DNA from: Bacteroidales bacterium
GTDB lineage: Bacteria > Bacteroidota > Bacteroidia > Bacteroidales > JAEINX01
DNA: 38,683 bases
Direction of reading: 5' to 3'
Assembly: GCA_016342645.1 (NCBI GenBank)
Contig: JAEINX010000031.1
Span: 1 to 38,683, forward strand
Part shown: one piece after another, positions 24,899 through 33,180 of the stretch
Layout of the letters: each line of letters starts with the position of its first letter
How positions within the stretch are numbered: position 1 is the first letter of the stretch
Program-made: the position numbers and the translations under genes
Notes under the pieces: generated by a model
What the model was told of the DNA's origin: nothing
The model's input: only the letters and a program-made list of their open reading frames with translations
The model's database searches: none

Positions 24899-25510
24899 AT
24901 GATTAAGGGAAATCAGGGTACCGAAGAAAGAATTTTTGAAGCTGCAAAAAATGTTTTTGTAAAAAAAGGTTTAAATAATAGCCGTATGCAAGAAATTGCT
25001 CAGGAAGCCGGAATGAACAAAGCATTATTACATTATTATTATCGAAGCAAAGAAAAATTATTCCAGGCGGTTTTTAATAGCGTAATGAAAAGAGTAATAC
25101 CTCCTATCGCTGAAATGCTCGAAAAGGAAATACCTCTTTTTGAAAAAATAGAATTTATTGTCGATCGTTATATTAACAGCTTGATCTCTAATCCCCAAAT
25201 TCCCGTTTTTTTTATTCAGGAAATTCAGCGTAACCCACAGCAAATTGTTGAAATCATAAAAAAGTATGGAATAAAACCTGAAGTTTTCTTTCAACAAATA
25301 GAGAATGAAATAAAAGCCGGAAACATTATAGATATTCAGCCTCAACAACTAATAGTTAATTTATTAAGCCTGTGTGTTTTCCCTTTTGCTGCAAGGCCTG
25401 TTGTTCAAGGAATGATTTTCGAAAACGACAAAAAAAAATATGATCAGTTTTTATTTGAAAGAAAAAAAGAAGTGTCAAAATTTATTATTAATTCTATCAG
25501 GAAAAAATAA
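24899..25510 (+). CDS. TetR/AcrR family transcriptional regulator
   Basis: A 203-aa one-component regulator. The N-terminal helix-turn-helix (about 8-55) reads ERIFEAAKNVFVKKG, MQEIAQEAGMNKALLHYYYRSKEKLF, the classic TetR DNA-binding module. The C-terminal helical part (about 70-203) should bind an unknown ligand and dimerise. It is the first gene of an efflux operon, 4 nt before the TolC gene, and a palindrome overlaps its promoter. Autorepression with release by an efflux substrate is therefore likely. Its position matches CecR (YbiH) in front of ybhGFSR in E. coli. Confidence 0.92.
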   Translation: MIKGNQGTEERIFEAAKNVFVKKGLNNSRMQEIAQEAGMNKALLHYYYRSKEKLFQAVFNSVMKRVIPPIAEMLEKEIPLFEKIEFIVDRYINSLISNPQIPVFFIQEIQRNPQQIVEIIKKYGIKPEVFFQQIENEIKAGNIIDIQPQQLIVNLLSLCVFPFAARPVVQGMIFENDKKKYDQFLFERKKEVSKFIINSIRKK

Positions 25511-25514
25511 ACAA

Positions 25515-26783
25515 ATGAAAGTTTTTCTAACAATTATCGGACTCATTTTGTTCAATATTTTATTTTCACAAAACCCGCAAGCGCTTAGCCTTGAAAATTG
25601 TCGTGCCGAAGCCGTTAAAAATTATCCATTAACAAAGCAACTTGAATTGTATTCTTCATCATCCGATCTGGAGCTCGTGAATATTAAAAAAAATTATCTC
25701 CCTAACATTGAAATCAATGGGCAAGCCTCATATCAATCGGAAGTTACAGAAATTCCGATAAATATGCCCGGAGTGAAAATTCCAAGCCTAAGTAAAGATT
25801 GGTATAAAATTACTATGAACGTCAATCAGATGATTTTTGATGCTAATTTAACAAAAACACAAAAAGAAATTAATCAGGCTGATTTACTGATAAATAAACA
25901 AAATGTTGAAATTGAACTTTATAAACTTAAGGAAAGAGTTAATAGCGTGTTTTTTAGTATTATTTTATTAAAAGAAAAATCAAAACTTCTTGATGTTTTT
26001 AAAGATGAAATTCAGGAAAAATTATCCAATGTTCGGTCGGGAGTAAATAACGGAGTTTTACTTAGTTCAGAAGAAAATGTATTAAAAGCCGAACTCCTCA
26101 AAATCGAACAGCAAGTAACTGAAGTTGAAACAAGCTTAAGTTCGTTAGTAAAGGTTTTAAGCCAATTAACTTCAATAGATATTTCAATTAATACTGAATT
26201 ACTTTTACCAAAAATACAAATTACACCTGATTTGCTTTTCAACAATCGACTTGAATACAGATTATTGGATTTGCATAAACAAAAAATACAGTCGTTGAAA
26301 GAAATCGTAAATATTAACACACGGCCCAAAATATTTGGTTTTGGTCAACTTGGTTATGGAAGGCCCGGACTAAATATGTTATCCGACAATTTTGATACTT
26401 ATTATATTATAGGAGCAAAACTTAGCTGGAGTCCATGGGATTGGAAAAAATCAGAAAATCAAAACAAGATACTTGACATACAATCTGATATTATAGAAAG
26501 TCAAAAAGAAACTTATGATAAGAATTTTAGTATTTCGCTTGAAACTGCAATGGCGGAAATTGTGAAATTTAAAAAATTGATTCAAAAAGATCAAGAAATT
26601 ATTGACTTAAGAAAACAAATCTCGAAAACGGCTTCGGCACGTTTTGATAATGGGGTAATTTCCTCGACCGATTTAATAACTGAATTAAATACTGAAACTC
26701 AAGCAAAGTTAAATTTGCAAACACATATTTTGCAATTAATTCAAGCTAAGATAAATGTATTGGCAATTATAGGAGAATTATAA
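25515..26783 (+). CDS. TolC family outer-membrane efflux protein
   Basis: A 422-aa outer-membrane channel component. The ATG at 25515 starts a signal peptide (MKVFLTIIGLILFNILFSQ); the frame extends upstream inside the TetR gene but that is not plausible. Two TolC (OEP) repeats with long helical stretches follow: SLENCRAEAVKNYPLTKQ at the start, YLPNIEINGQASYQSE, and GFGQLGYGRPGLNML before the second helical hairpin. The final segment (SARFDNGVISSTDLITELNTE) is the conserved end of the family. It should form the outer-membrane exit duct for the HlyD-ABC pump encoded downstream. Confidence 0.92.
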   Translation: MKVFLTIIGLILFNILFSQNPQALSLENCRAEAVKNYPLTKQLELYSSSSDLELVNIKKNYLPNIEINGQASYQSEVTEIPINMPGVKIPSLSKDWYKITMNVNQMIFDANLTKTQKEINQADLLINKQNVEIELYKLKERVNSVFFSIILLKEKSKLLDVFKDEIQEKLSNVRSGVNNGVLLSSEENVLKAELLKIEQQVTEVETSLSSLVKVLSQLTSIDISINTELLLPKIQITPDLLFNNRLEYRLLDLHKQKIQSLKEIVNINTRPKIFGFGQLGYGRPGLNMLSDNFDTYYIIGAKLSWSPWDWKKSENQNKILDIQSDIIESQKETYDKNFSISLETAMAEIVKFKKLIQKDQEIIDLRKQISKTASARFDNGVISSTDLITELNTETQAKLNLQTHILQLIQAKINVLAIIGEL

Positions 26784-26810
26784 ATGTATTAACGACAAAA
26801 ACATAAACAG

Positions 26811-27698
26811 ATGAAAATTATATACTTATTTGTTATTTTAACAATATTAATCTCAGCTTGTTCAAGCAATAACAACAAATCTGATGCTTATGGAAATTTC
26901 GAAGCAACTGAGATCATAGTTTCTTCAGAGGCTAACGGAAAAATTCTTTCTTTTACTGTCGAAGAAGGTGAATTATTAAAAGCTAATGAAATTGTAGGCT
27001 TGATTGATACTGTCAAATTAAATTTACAAAAGCAGCAAATTCTTGATAAACAAAAAGCAATTGCATCGAAACTGGAAGTGGTCTCAGCCCAGATCGAAGT
27101 TCAAAAACAGCAAAAAGCAAACTTGATGATCGATAAAAACAGATTGGAAAAATTGTTTAAAGACGAAGCTGCAACCCAACAACAAATGGATAAAATCAAC
27201 GGTTCACTTGATCTCATTGAAAAACAAATTTTATCCGTTAAAACACAAAAAGCCGGAATTTATGACGAAATACAAGCCCTTGGTAAACAAATTGATCAAA
27301 TAGATGAATCATTAAAAAATTGCTATATCAAAAATCCTATCAGCGGAACAGTGCTTTCAAAATTTGTCGAACAGAGTGAAATTACAGCTTTTGGAAAACC
27401 ATTATATAAAATTGCTAATTTAACCGAATTAAAATTAAAGGTTTATGTTAGTGGGGCACAACTTCCAAATATTAAAATCGGACAAACAGTTGAAGTTTTG
27501 ATTGATAAAAATGAAAAATCCGATAGTAAGCTTAACGGTGAAGTTTGCTGGATTTCTACTTCCGCCGAATTTACTCCTAAAATTATTCAAACTAAGAAAG
27601 AAAGAGTGAATTTGGTTTACGCTGTAAAAGTTAGAGTGAAAAATGACGGCACGTTAAAAATCGGGATGCCCGGAGAAATTAACCTTCTTAAAAAGTGA
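26811..27698 (+). CDS. HlyD-type membrane fusion lipoprotein (YbhG-like)
   Basis: A 295-aa periplasmic adaptor. Residues 1-17 form a lipoprotein signal ending at Cys in LISACSS. After it come a biotinyl-lipoyl-like half (FEATEIIVSSEANGKILSF, VEEGELLKANEIVGLID), a long coiled-coil hairpin (about 60-165, rich in Gln/Lys, with LFKDEAATQQQMDKI), the second lipoyl half (NCYIKNPISGTVLSKFVEQSE) and a beta-barrel domain with VYVSGAQLPNIKIGQTVEV. It should link the ABC-2 permeases to TolC. Its layout and size fit YbhG. Confidence 0.9.
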   Translation: MKIIYLFVILTILISACSSNNNKSDAYGNFEATEIIVSSEANGKILSFTVEEGELLKANEIVGLIDTVKLNLQKQQILDKQKAIASKLEVVSAQIEVQKQQKANLMIDKNRLEKLFKDEAATQQQMDKINGSLDLIEKQILSVKTQKAGIYDEIQALGKQIDQIDESLKNCYIKNPISGTVLSKFVEQSEITAFGKPLYKIANLTELKLKVYVSGAQLPNIKIGQTVEVLIDKNEKSDSKLNGEVCWISTSAEFTPKIIQTKKERVNLVYAVKVRVKNDGTLKIGMPGEINLLKK

Positions 27699-27719
27699 TC
27701 GTTCTTTCTGAAGGATGTT

Positions 27720-27759
27720 AATGATATAATGCGAAAATGATAGAATAAATAAATAATCA
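27720..27759. repeat. 8-nt-period AATGNNNN repeat, 5 units
   Basis: In the hlyD-DUF2147 gap: AATGATAT, AATGCGAA, AATGATAG, AATAAATA, AATAATCA in unbroken 8-nt phase. It is the shortest and most decayed of the repeat arrays in this operon. Confidence 0.6.
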
Positions 27760-27773
27760 TAAAAAAAACGAAA

Positions 27774-28223
27774 ATGAAAAAATTAGTAATTGTAATTATC
27801 TCCATTATTTCATCATGCGGTCTTGCATTTTCTCAAGATTTTAAAGCAAGTGATATTGAGGGTATTTGGTTGAACGAAGATGAAGATGCCAAAATTGAAA
27901 TAACAAAAAAAGCTGAGAAATATTTTGGAAAAATTATTTGGATAAAAGATCCGATTGATGAGGAAACAGGAAAACCCAAAAAAGACAAGCACAATCCTGA
28001 TGAAAAATTAAGAGACAGGCCTTCTTTAGGACTGGAGATTTTAACAGATTTTGAATACGATGGTGATGATGAATGGGATGGAGGAAAAATCTATGATCCC
28101 AAAACCGGCAAAACTTATAGTTGTTATATCAAAATGCTTGACAAGAAAAAAGTGAAAATCAGGGGATATATCGGTATTTCATTGCTTGGACGCACAACAT
28201 ATTGGACAAGGTCAACTATTTAA
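27774..28223 (+). CDS. DUF2147 family exported protein
   Basis: A 149-aa protein with a signal peptide (MKKLVIVIISIISSCGLAFSQ). The Cys at residue 15 is not in a good lipobox, so it is probably periplasmic or surface exposed rather than a lipoprotein. The DUF2147 features are visible: IEGIWLNEDEDAKIEI, GKIIWIKDP, DKHNPDEKLRDRPSLGLEIL, WDGGKIYDPKTGKTYSCYI and the closing GRTTYWTRS. The family forms a lipocalin-like beta barrel of unknown ligand. Finding it inside a YbhGFSR-like efflux operon is unusual. Confidence 0.9.
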   Translation: MKKLVIVIISIISSCGLAFSQDFKASDIEGIWLNEDEDAKIEITKKAEKYFGKIIWIKDPIDEETGKPKKDKHNPDEKLRDRPSLGLEILTDFEYDGDDEWDGGKIYDPKTGKTYSCYIKMLDKKKVKIRGYIGISLLGRTTYWTRSTI

Positions 28224-28264
28224 ACTGCTTTTGATACAGCTACTAATTTGGTTGAGCTTAGACA

Positions 28265-28304
28265 AATGCTATAATGATAAAATGCTAAAATGCGAGAATA
28301 AAAG
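28265..28304. repeat. 8-nt-period AATGNNNN repeat, 5 units
   Basis: After the DUF2147 gene: AATGCTAT, AATGATAA, AATGCTAA, AATGCGAG, AATAAAAG in unbroken phase. Its middle part forms one arm of the 18-bp inverted repeat that spans this gap. Confidence 0.6.
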
Positions 28305-28417
28305 CAATACACAAAATGAATAAATCTAATATTATAATATTCAGGTCATTTAGTATCAAAGATTTAATTGCTATAAAATATTTAAACCTTAAATAATTGT
28401 AGCATTTTATCATTATA
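28270..28417. repeat. Perfect 18-bp inverted repeat in the DUF2147-ABC gap
   Basis: TATAATGATAAAATGCTA (28270-28287) is exactly complementary to TAGCATTTTATCATTATA (28400-28417), with a 112-nt loop. The 269-nt gap (28224-28492) contains no gene. The element could attenuate transcription or be a small non-autonomous mobile sequence; no target-site duplication was confirmed. Confidence 0.65.
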
Positions 28418-28492
28418 AATGAATTAGTTAGAAGAACTATAATGTAATGTTACCATAAAAATTGTATTAGTCCATATTTTTAATATAAATAA

Positions 28493-29416
28493 ATGATCTC
28501 AGTTCAAATTAGCGAAATAATAAAATCTTACGGCAAAAAAATTGCTCTTGATAATATTTCAGTTTCAATTAACAAGGGAGAATTGTTTGGATTTATTGGC
28601 CCTGACGGAGCGGGAAAAACAACATTATTTCGCATTTTAACATCCTTACTGATCCCTAATCATGGTTTTGCAAAGGTTGAGAACTTAGATGTTGTTAAAG
28701 ATTATAAAAACATAAGAAAAATTGTCGGATACATGCCGGGGCGATTTTCACTTTATCAGGATCTTTCGGTTGAAGAAAATCTGCAATTTTTTGCAAGTGT
28801 TTTTGGAACGACAATCGAAGAAAATTATCATCTAATCGAAGATATTTACGTTCAAATTGAGCCTTTTAAAAAACGCCTTGCCGGAAATCTATCGGGAGGA
28901 ATGAAACAAAAACTGGCTTTGTCGTGTGCTTTAATTCACAAACCAGAGGTTTTGTTTTTAGATGAACCGACAACAGGTGTTGATGCGGTTTCGAGAAAAG
29001 AGTTTTGGGAAATGCTGAAAAAATTGAAGAATTTTGGAATAACAATAATTGTGTCAACGCCATATATGGACGAAGCCGAACTTTGCGACAGAATTGCTTT
29101 AATTCAAAATGGGAAAATCCTCAGCATTCAAAGCCCTCAAAAAATCATTAGCGAATATAAACTACCTCTAATTGCAATTCGTTCTGATGACATGTATTTA
29201 TTGGTTAAAGACTTGAAAAATTTAGATCAAACCAATTCGGTTTTTTTATTTGGCGAGTATGTTCACTTTACTTCAAAACTTTCAAAAATAAATATTGAAA
29301 CTATCGAAGCTTTTTTATCATTAAAAGGCCACACAAATATTAAGTTTAAAAACATTAAACCCGATATTGAAGATTGTTTTATGGCTCTTATAGAGAATGA
29401 TAGAATGAGTAAATGA
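28493..29416 (+). CDS. ABC transporter ATP-binding protein (first half of a YbhF-like pair)
   Basis: A 307-aa ABC ATPase. Walker A GPDGAGKTT (about 36-44), signature LSGGMKQK (about 133-140), Walker B VLFLDEPTTGVD. The H-loop reads STPYMDEAE: Pro190 stands where a His is normally required. This protein therefore supplies a good signature motif but a poor nucleotide site of its own. The C-terminal about 70 residues are a regulatory-type extension. The last codons (ENDRMSK and the TGA) lie inside the following 8-nt repeat, so the original C-terminus may have been replaced. It corresponds to the N-terminal half of E. coli YbhF. Confidence 0.92.
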   Translation: MISVQISEIIKSYGKKIALDNISVSINKGELFGFIGPDGAGKTTLFRILTSLLIPNHGFAKVENLDVVKDYKNIRKIVGYMPGRFSLYQDLSVEENLQFFASVFGTTIEENYHLIEDIYVQIEPFKKRLAGNLSGGMKQKLALSCALIHKPEVLFLDEPTTGVDAVSRKEFWEMLKKLKNFGITIIVSTPYMDEAELCDRIALIQNGKILSIQSPQKIISEYKLPLIAIRSDDMYLLVKDLKNLDQTNSVFLFGEYVHFTSKLSKINIETIEAFLSLKGHTNIKFKNIKPDIEDCFMALIENDRMSK

Positions 29417-29640
29417 TAGAATGAGTAAATGATAGAATGAGTAAATGATAGAATGAGTAAATGATAGAATGAGTAAATGATAGAATGAGAAAATGAGAAA
29501 ATGAGAAAATGAGAGAATGAGTGAATGAGTGAATGAGTGAATGAGTGAATGATATAATGATAGAATGATGTAATGATATAATGATGGAATGATGGAATGA
29601 TGGAATGATGGAATGAAAGAATGAGTGAATAATTAAATAG
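29396..29640. repeat. 8-nt-period AATGANNN minisatellite, 30 units
   Basis: Thirty consecutive 8-nt units in perfect phase, starting within the last codons of the first ATPase gene and filling most of the gap to the second. Unit types change in blocks: AATGATAG/AATGAGTA alternating, then AATGAGAA, AATGAGTG, mixed AATGATAT/AATGATAG, AATGATGG (x4), AATGAGTG, AATAATTA. Every unit AATGA contains TGA, so all three forward frames are closed within 24 nt; the reverse strand is open by composition only. Confidence 0.9.
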
Positions 29641-29688
29641 AAGAATAATCATTAAAAAACAGGAAAATATATTTACGACATAATAGAT

Positions 29689-30420
29689 ATGGATCAAGCT
29701 GAAAACATAATAACAGTAAAAAACTTAGTTAAGAAATTCGGGAGTTTTGTGGCTAACGATAATCTTAGTTTTCAGGTAGAAAAAGCGGAGATTTTTGGTT
29801 TTCTCGGTGCTAACGGGGCTGGAAAAACTACAGCAATAAAAATCCTATGTGGTTTATCGGCTCCAACATCCGGCGAAATTGAAGTTGCTTCTTATGATGT
29901 TTACACTCAAACCGATTTGATTAAACAAAACATTGGCTACATGAGCCAAAAATTTTCACTCTATGAAGATATTACTGTAAAAGAAAACTTCAGGTTTTAT
30001 GGCGGGATCTACGGATTGAGTAAAAGCAGAATTAATGAAAGAATAACTTTTTTTCTAAAAGAATTAAAACTTGAAAGTGCAAAAGATGAATTAATCAGTT
30101 CGCTACCTTTAGGTTGGAAACAAAAGATCGCCTTTTCAGTAGCCATTATGCATGATCCGAAAATTGTTTTCCTTGATGAACCGACCGGTGGAGTTGATCC
30201 GGTAACGAGAAGACAGTTCTGGGAAATGATTTATGAAGCATCGCATAATGGAATTACGGTTTTTGTAACAACCCATTATATGGATGAGGCCGAATATTGC
30301 AATCGGGTTTCAATAATGGTTGATGGAAGAATTGATGCCTTGGACACACCCGAAAATTTGAAAAAACAATTTGGTGTAAATTCAATGAACAATGTGTTTT
30401 TGAAATTAGCAAGAAATTAG
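29689..30420 (+). CDS. ABC transporter ATP-binding protein (second half of a YbhF-like pair)
   Basis: A 243-aa ABC ATPase with Walker A GANGAGKTT (about 43-51), Walker B IVFLDEPTGGVD and a normal H-loop (TTHYMDEAE, His196). The signature motif is degenerate: LPLGWKQK (139-146) instead of LSGGQ. This is known from the C-terminal half of YbhF-like double ATPases. It complements the first ATPase, which has LSGGM but lacks the H-loop His. The two are therefore expected to form a heterodimer with one competent and one degenerate ATP site, driving the two permeases downstream. The gene ends directly at the next 8-nt repeat array. Confidence 0.92.
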   Translation: MDQAENIITVKNLVKKFGSFVANDNLSFQVEKAEIFGFLGANGAGKTTAIKILCGLSAPTSGEIEVASYDVYTQTDLIKQNIGYMSQKFSLYEDITVKENFRFYGGIYGLSKSRINERITFFLKELKLESAKDELISSLPLGWKQKIAFSVAIMHDPKIVFLDEPTGGVDPVTRRQFWEMIYEASHNGITVFVTTHYMDEAEYCNRVSIMVDGRIDALDTPENLKKQFGVNSMNNVFLKLARN

Positions 30421-30421
30421 A

Positions 30422-30605
30422 AATGGAAGAATGGAAAAATGGAGAAATGGAGTAATGGAGTAATGGAGTGATGGAGTGATGGAGTGATGGAGTGATGGAG
30501 TAATGGAGTAATGGAGTAATGGAGTAATGGAGTGATGGAGTAATGGAGTATTGGAGTATTGGAGTGATGGAAAAATGGAGAATTGGAATTATGGAATGTT
30601 GGAAA
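30422..30605. repeat. 8-nt-period NATGGANN minisatellite, 23 units
   Basis: Begins 2 nt after the second ATPase stop. Twenty-three units in perfect phase, mainly AATGGAGT and GATGGAGT, degrading at the right end to ATTGGAGT, ATTGGAAT, GTTGGAAA. Related in period and core (ATG at the same place) to the 29396 array, but with TGG instead of TGA. Forward frames are stopped by TAATGG and TGATGG junctions. The 346-nt gap (30421-30766) holds no gene. Confidence 0.9.
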
Positions 30606-30718
30606 AAAAAGAGAAGGGATGCCATCCCTATCGCACTCGAAATGGAGAAATGGAAAGATGGAAAAAAATCTCAATCGCTTAGCAGATATTTCCATAAATC
30701 CATTACTCCATCACTCCA
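30488..30718. repeat. 18-bp inverted copy closing the 30422 array, with central hairpin
   Basis: CATTACTCCATCACTCCA (30701-30718) is the exact reverse complement of TGGAGTGATGGAGTAATG inside the array (30488-30505). Between them lies a 7-bp hairpin AGGGATG-C-CATCCCT (30615-30629). The transcript can therefore form a long stem-loop just before the first permease gene. Confidence 0.65.
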
Positions 30719-30766
30719 ATTATTCCCCAATTCCATTTTAATATAAATGAAATAACAAGAGATTGT

Positions 30767-31873
30767 ATGAACCGTTTTTGGGCTTTTGTAAAAAAAGAAT
30801 TTCTCCATATTTTCAGAGATCCGCGAACAATATTGATTTTGTTTGGGATGCCTATTGCCCAGATAATGATTTTTGGTTATGTTGTAAAAAACGATATCAA
30901 AAATGTTAAAATTGCTATTTATGATAAATCAAAAGACAATGTTACCAGAGAAATAACTGACAAAATTTTGTCTTCAGGATATTTTCTGCTCTCTGAAAAA
31001 CTTGATTCTAATAATGAACTTGAAAGAATTTTTCAAAAGGGCGAAGTAAAAGAAATAATTGTTTTTGAACCCGATTTTGCCAAAAGGCTTGAAAACACTA
31101 ATACAGCAAACATTCAATTGATTGCTGATGCTTCCGATGCCAACACAGCTAACCTAATAGTAAATTATACACAAGCAATTATCTATGAATATGTCAAAAG
31201 TATAAATGAAAATAATTCCTTAGCTGTTCAGATTGTGCCTGAGGCAAGAATGATGTACAACGAAGAAATGAAAAGTGTTTATATGTTCGTTCCGGGAACT
31301 ATGGCTTTGATACTACTTCTTATCTCAGCAATGATGACATCAATATCAATTGCAAGAGAAAAAGAAATGGGAACAATGGAAATACTTTTGGTATCACCGC
31401 TTCAACCTTTGCAAATAATAATGGGAAAGGTAATGCCATATATAATATTATCTCTCGTAAATGCGATTAGCATTATTCTTCTCGGCTTTTTTGTTTTTGA
31501 TGTTCCTATACATGGGAGTATTATTTTGTTGATGTTTGAAACCATGCTTTTTATATTTCTCGCATTATCAATTGGGATTTTTATTTCAACCGTTTCAAAA
31601 AGCCAACAAACGGCAATGTTTATTTCAATTTTTTCGCTTATGCTACCGACCATGTTACTTTCCGGTTTTATTTTTCCGATTAAAAATATGCCTTTAGTAT
31701 TACAATGGTTTTGTTATATAGTTCCTCCTAAATGGTTTATTATCATCATTAAAGATATAATGTTAAAAGGAACCGGATTAATTTACGTTTGGAAGGAAAC
31801 TTTAATACTAATTGGAATGATAATATTTTTTATCAGTTTAAGTGTCAAGAAATTTAAAATACGTTTAGAATAA
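30767..31873 (+). CDS. ABC-2 type transporter permease (YbhS-like)
   Basis: A 368-aa inner-membrane permease of the ABC2_membrane_3 family. Layout: cytoplasmic start with RFWAFVKKEFLHIFRDPRT, helix 1 (about 22-40), a large periplasmic domain (about 41-175), then five helices from about 176 on, with the conserved IAREKEMGTMEILLVSPLQPLQIIMGK after helix 2. Closing helices include MFISIFSLMLPTMLLSGFIFP. It probably pairs with the next gene product as a heterodimeric channel powered by the two ATPases. Substrate unknown; relatives export drugs or cations. Confidence 0.92.
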   Translation: MNRFWAFVKKEFLHIFRDPRTILILFGMPIAQIMIFGYVVKNDIKNVKIAIYDKSKDNVTREITDKILSSGYFLLSEKLDSNNELERIFQKGEVKEIIVFEPDFAKRLENTNTANIQLIADASDANTANLIVNYTQAIIYEYVKSINENNSLAVQIVPEARMMYNEEMKSVYMFVPGTMALILLLISAMMTSISIAREKEMGTMEILLVSPLQPLQIIMGKVMPYIILSLVNAISIILLGFFVFDVPIHGSIILLMFETMLFIFLALSIGIFISTVSKSQQTAMFISIFSLMLPTMLLSGFIFPIKNMPLVLQWFCYIVPPKWFIIIIKDIMLKGTGLIYVWKETLILIGMIIFFISLSVKKFKIRLE

Positions 31874-31874
31874 G

Positions 31875-32993
31875 ATGCGAACAATTTTATATTTATTGCA
31901 AAAAGAGTTTATCCAGATTTTCAGGAACAAAACAATGCTCCCGATTATTTTCATTTTACCAATTGTTCAATTGATAATTCTGGTAAACGCAGCTACACTT
32001 GAAATGAAAAATATTGACATAGTTGTGGTCGATAATGATCTGTCAACAAGTTCACGCAAATTAACAGCTAAGTTTGAAGGATCAAAGTTTTTCAATGTAA
32101 ATGAATTCACTTTTTCAATCGAAAAGGCAAAGCAAGAATTATTAAAAAATGAGGCCGATATAATTATTAACATTCCTTCCGGTTTTGAAAAAGATTTGTT
32201 TTCTCAGGAAAAAACTAAAATACAACTTCTTATTAATGCAATTAATTCCACAGCCGGTGGACTGACAAATTTTTATGCCACCATGGTTATTTCCGATTTC
32301 AATAAAAATATCATTTCCGAAAATATAAATATTTTGCCGCTTAAAAGCTATAAGAACATCAATGTAATACCAAAATTTTGGTATAATCCCGAATTAAATT
32401 ACAAAATCTATATGCTACCGGGAATATTGGTTATTCTCGTTACGGTTATAGGTATGTTTCTTTCTTCACTTAATCTTGTAAGAGAAAAAGAAATGGGAAC
32501 CATTGAGCAAATAAATGTTACCCCGATTAAAAAATATCAATTTATTGCAGGCAAACTAATTCCTTTTTGGATAATCGCTCTTTTTGAACTTGCCTTTGGT
32601 TTGATAATTGGAAAATTATTGTTTCAGGTTCCAATGATAGGCAGTTTATTTCTTCTTTTTGGCTTTGCATCGGTTTATTTACTTGTTATGCTTGGAATTG
32701 GTTTATTTATTTCAACAATTGCTGAAAATCAACAACAAGTTTTATTTATTAATTTCTTCTTTTTATTAGTGTTTATTTTGATGAGCGGAATATTTACTCC
32801 GGTTGAAAGCATGCCCGACTGGAGTCAAAAAGTAAATATTATTAATCCGCTTGCATATTTTATGAAAGTAATCAGAATGGTTTTATTAAAAGGATCGGCC
32901 TTTAACGATATAAAAAAACAATTTTTCTCGCTTTTGGTTTATGCTTCAATAGTTTTAAGCCTTGCTGTGTGGAGATACAGGAAGGTTGTATAG
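31875..32993 (+). CDS. ABC-2 type transporter permease (YbhR-like)
   Basis: A 372-aa permease with the same plan as its neighbour: cytoplasmic LLQKEFIQIFRNKTM, helix 1 (about 22-40), periplasmic domain (about 41-180), five C-terminal helices, and the coupling motif LVREKEMGTIEQINVTPIKKYQFIAGK. It starts 1 nt after the first permease stop, so the two are surely co-translated. It is the last gene of the operon that begins with the TetR regulator at 24899. No terminator was found; the sequence after it is the 21-bp repeat region. Confidence 0.92.
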   Translation: MRTILYLLQKEFIQIFRNKTMLPIIFILPIVQLIILVNAATLEMKNIDIVVVDNDLSTSSRKLTAKFEGSKFFNVNEFTFSIEKAKQELLKNEADIIINIPSGFEKDLFSQEKTKIQLLINAINSTAGGLTNFYATMVISDFNKNIISENINILPLKSYKNINVIPKFWYNPELNYKIYMLPGILVILVTVIGMFLSSLNLVREKEMGTIEQINVTPIKKYQFIAGKLIPFWIIALFELAFGLIIGKLLFQVPMIGSLFLLFGFASVYLLVMLGIGLFISTIAENQQQVLFINFFFLLVFILMSGIFTPVESMPDWSQKVNIINPLAYFMKVIRMVLLKGSAFNDIKKQFFSLLVYASIVLSLAVWRYRKVV

Positions 32994-33048
32994 TTGAAGT
33001 TAAGGTTTCAAATCCTCCGGAAGCTTAGAAATCCAAAGTTTACATTCA

Positions 33049-33180
33049 ATGACATCTTGTGATGATAAAAAGTTTTTACTTGAAAGTACAATTATGCCTT
33101 GTAATGATAAAGAAACAGCTTTCGATGAAGTAAAAATCTGTTTCAATGAAGCAAAAACCTGTTTCGATGAAGGAAAATAG
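33049..33180 (+). CDS. Possible 43-aa ORF with heptad repeats
   Basis: ATG at 33049 to TAG at 33180. The C-terminal half is three 21-bp units that encode FDEVKIC, FNEAKTC and FDEGK. It may be a real small peptide or only a by-product of the repeat. No clear ribosome-binding site or promoter is seen, and no homologue is recognised. Confidence 0.25.
   Translation: MTSCDDKKFLLESTIMPCNDKETAFDEVKICFNEAKTCFDEGK

Noticed and set aside
29263..29697. 144-residue antisense open frame rich in His, Ser, Ile and Phe
   Set aside because: It is the reverse strand of the 8-nt AATGANNN array, which is free of stop codons by composition, and it runs antisense into the ATPase genes at both ends.
30254..30695. 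Two overlapping antisense frames full of HHSITPLLHYS-like repeats
   Set aside because: Reverse reading of the NATGGANN array; similar predicted proteins are a known annotation artefact and no start signal or non-repeat domain is present.
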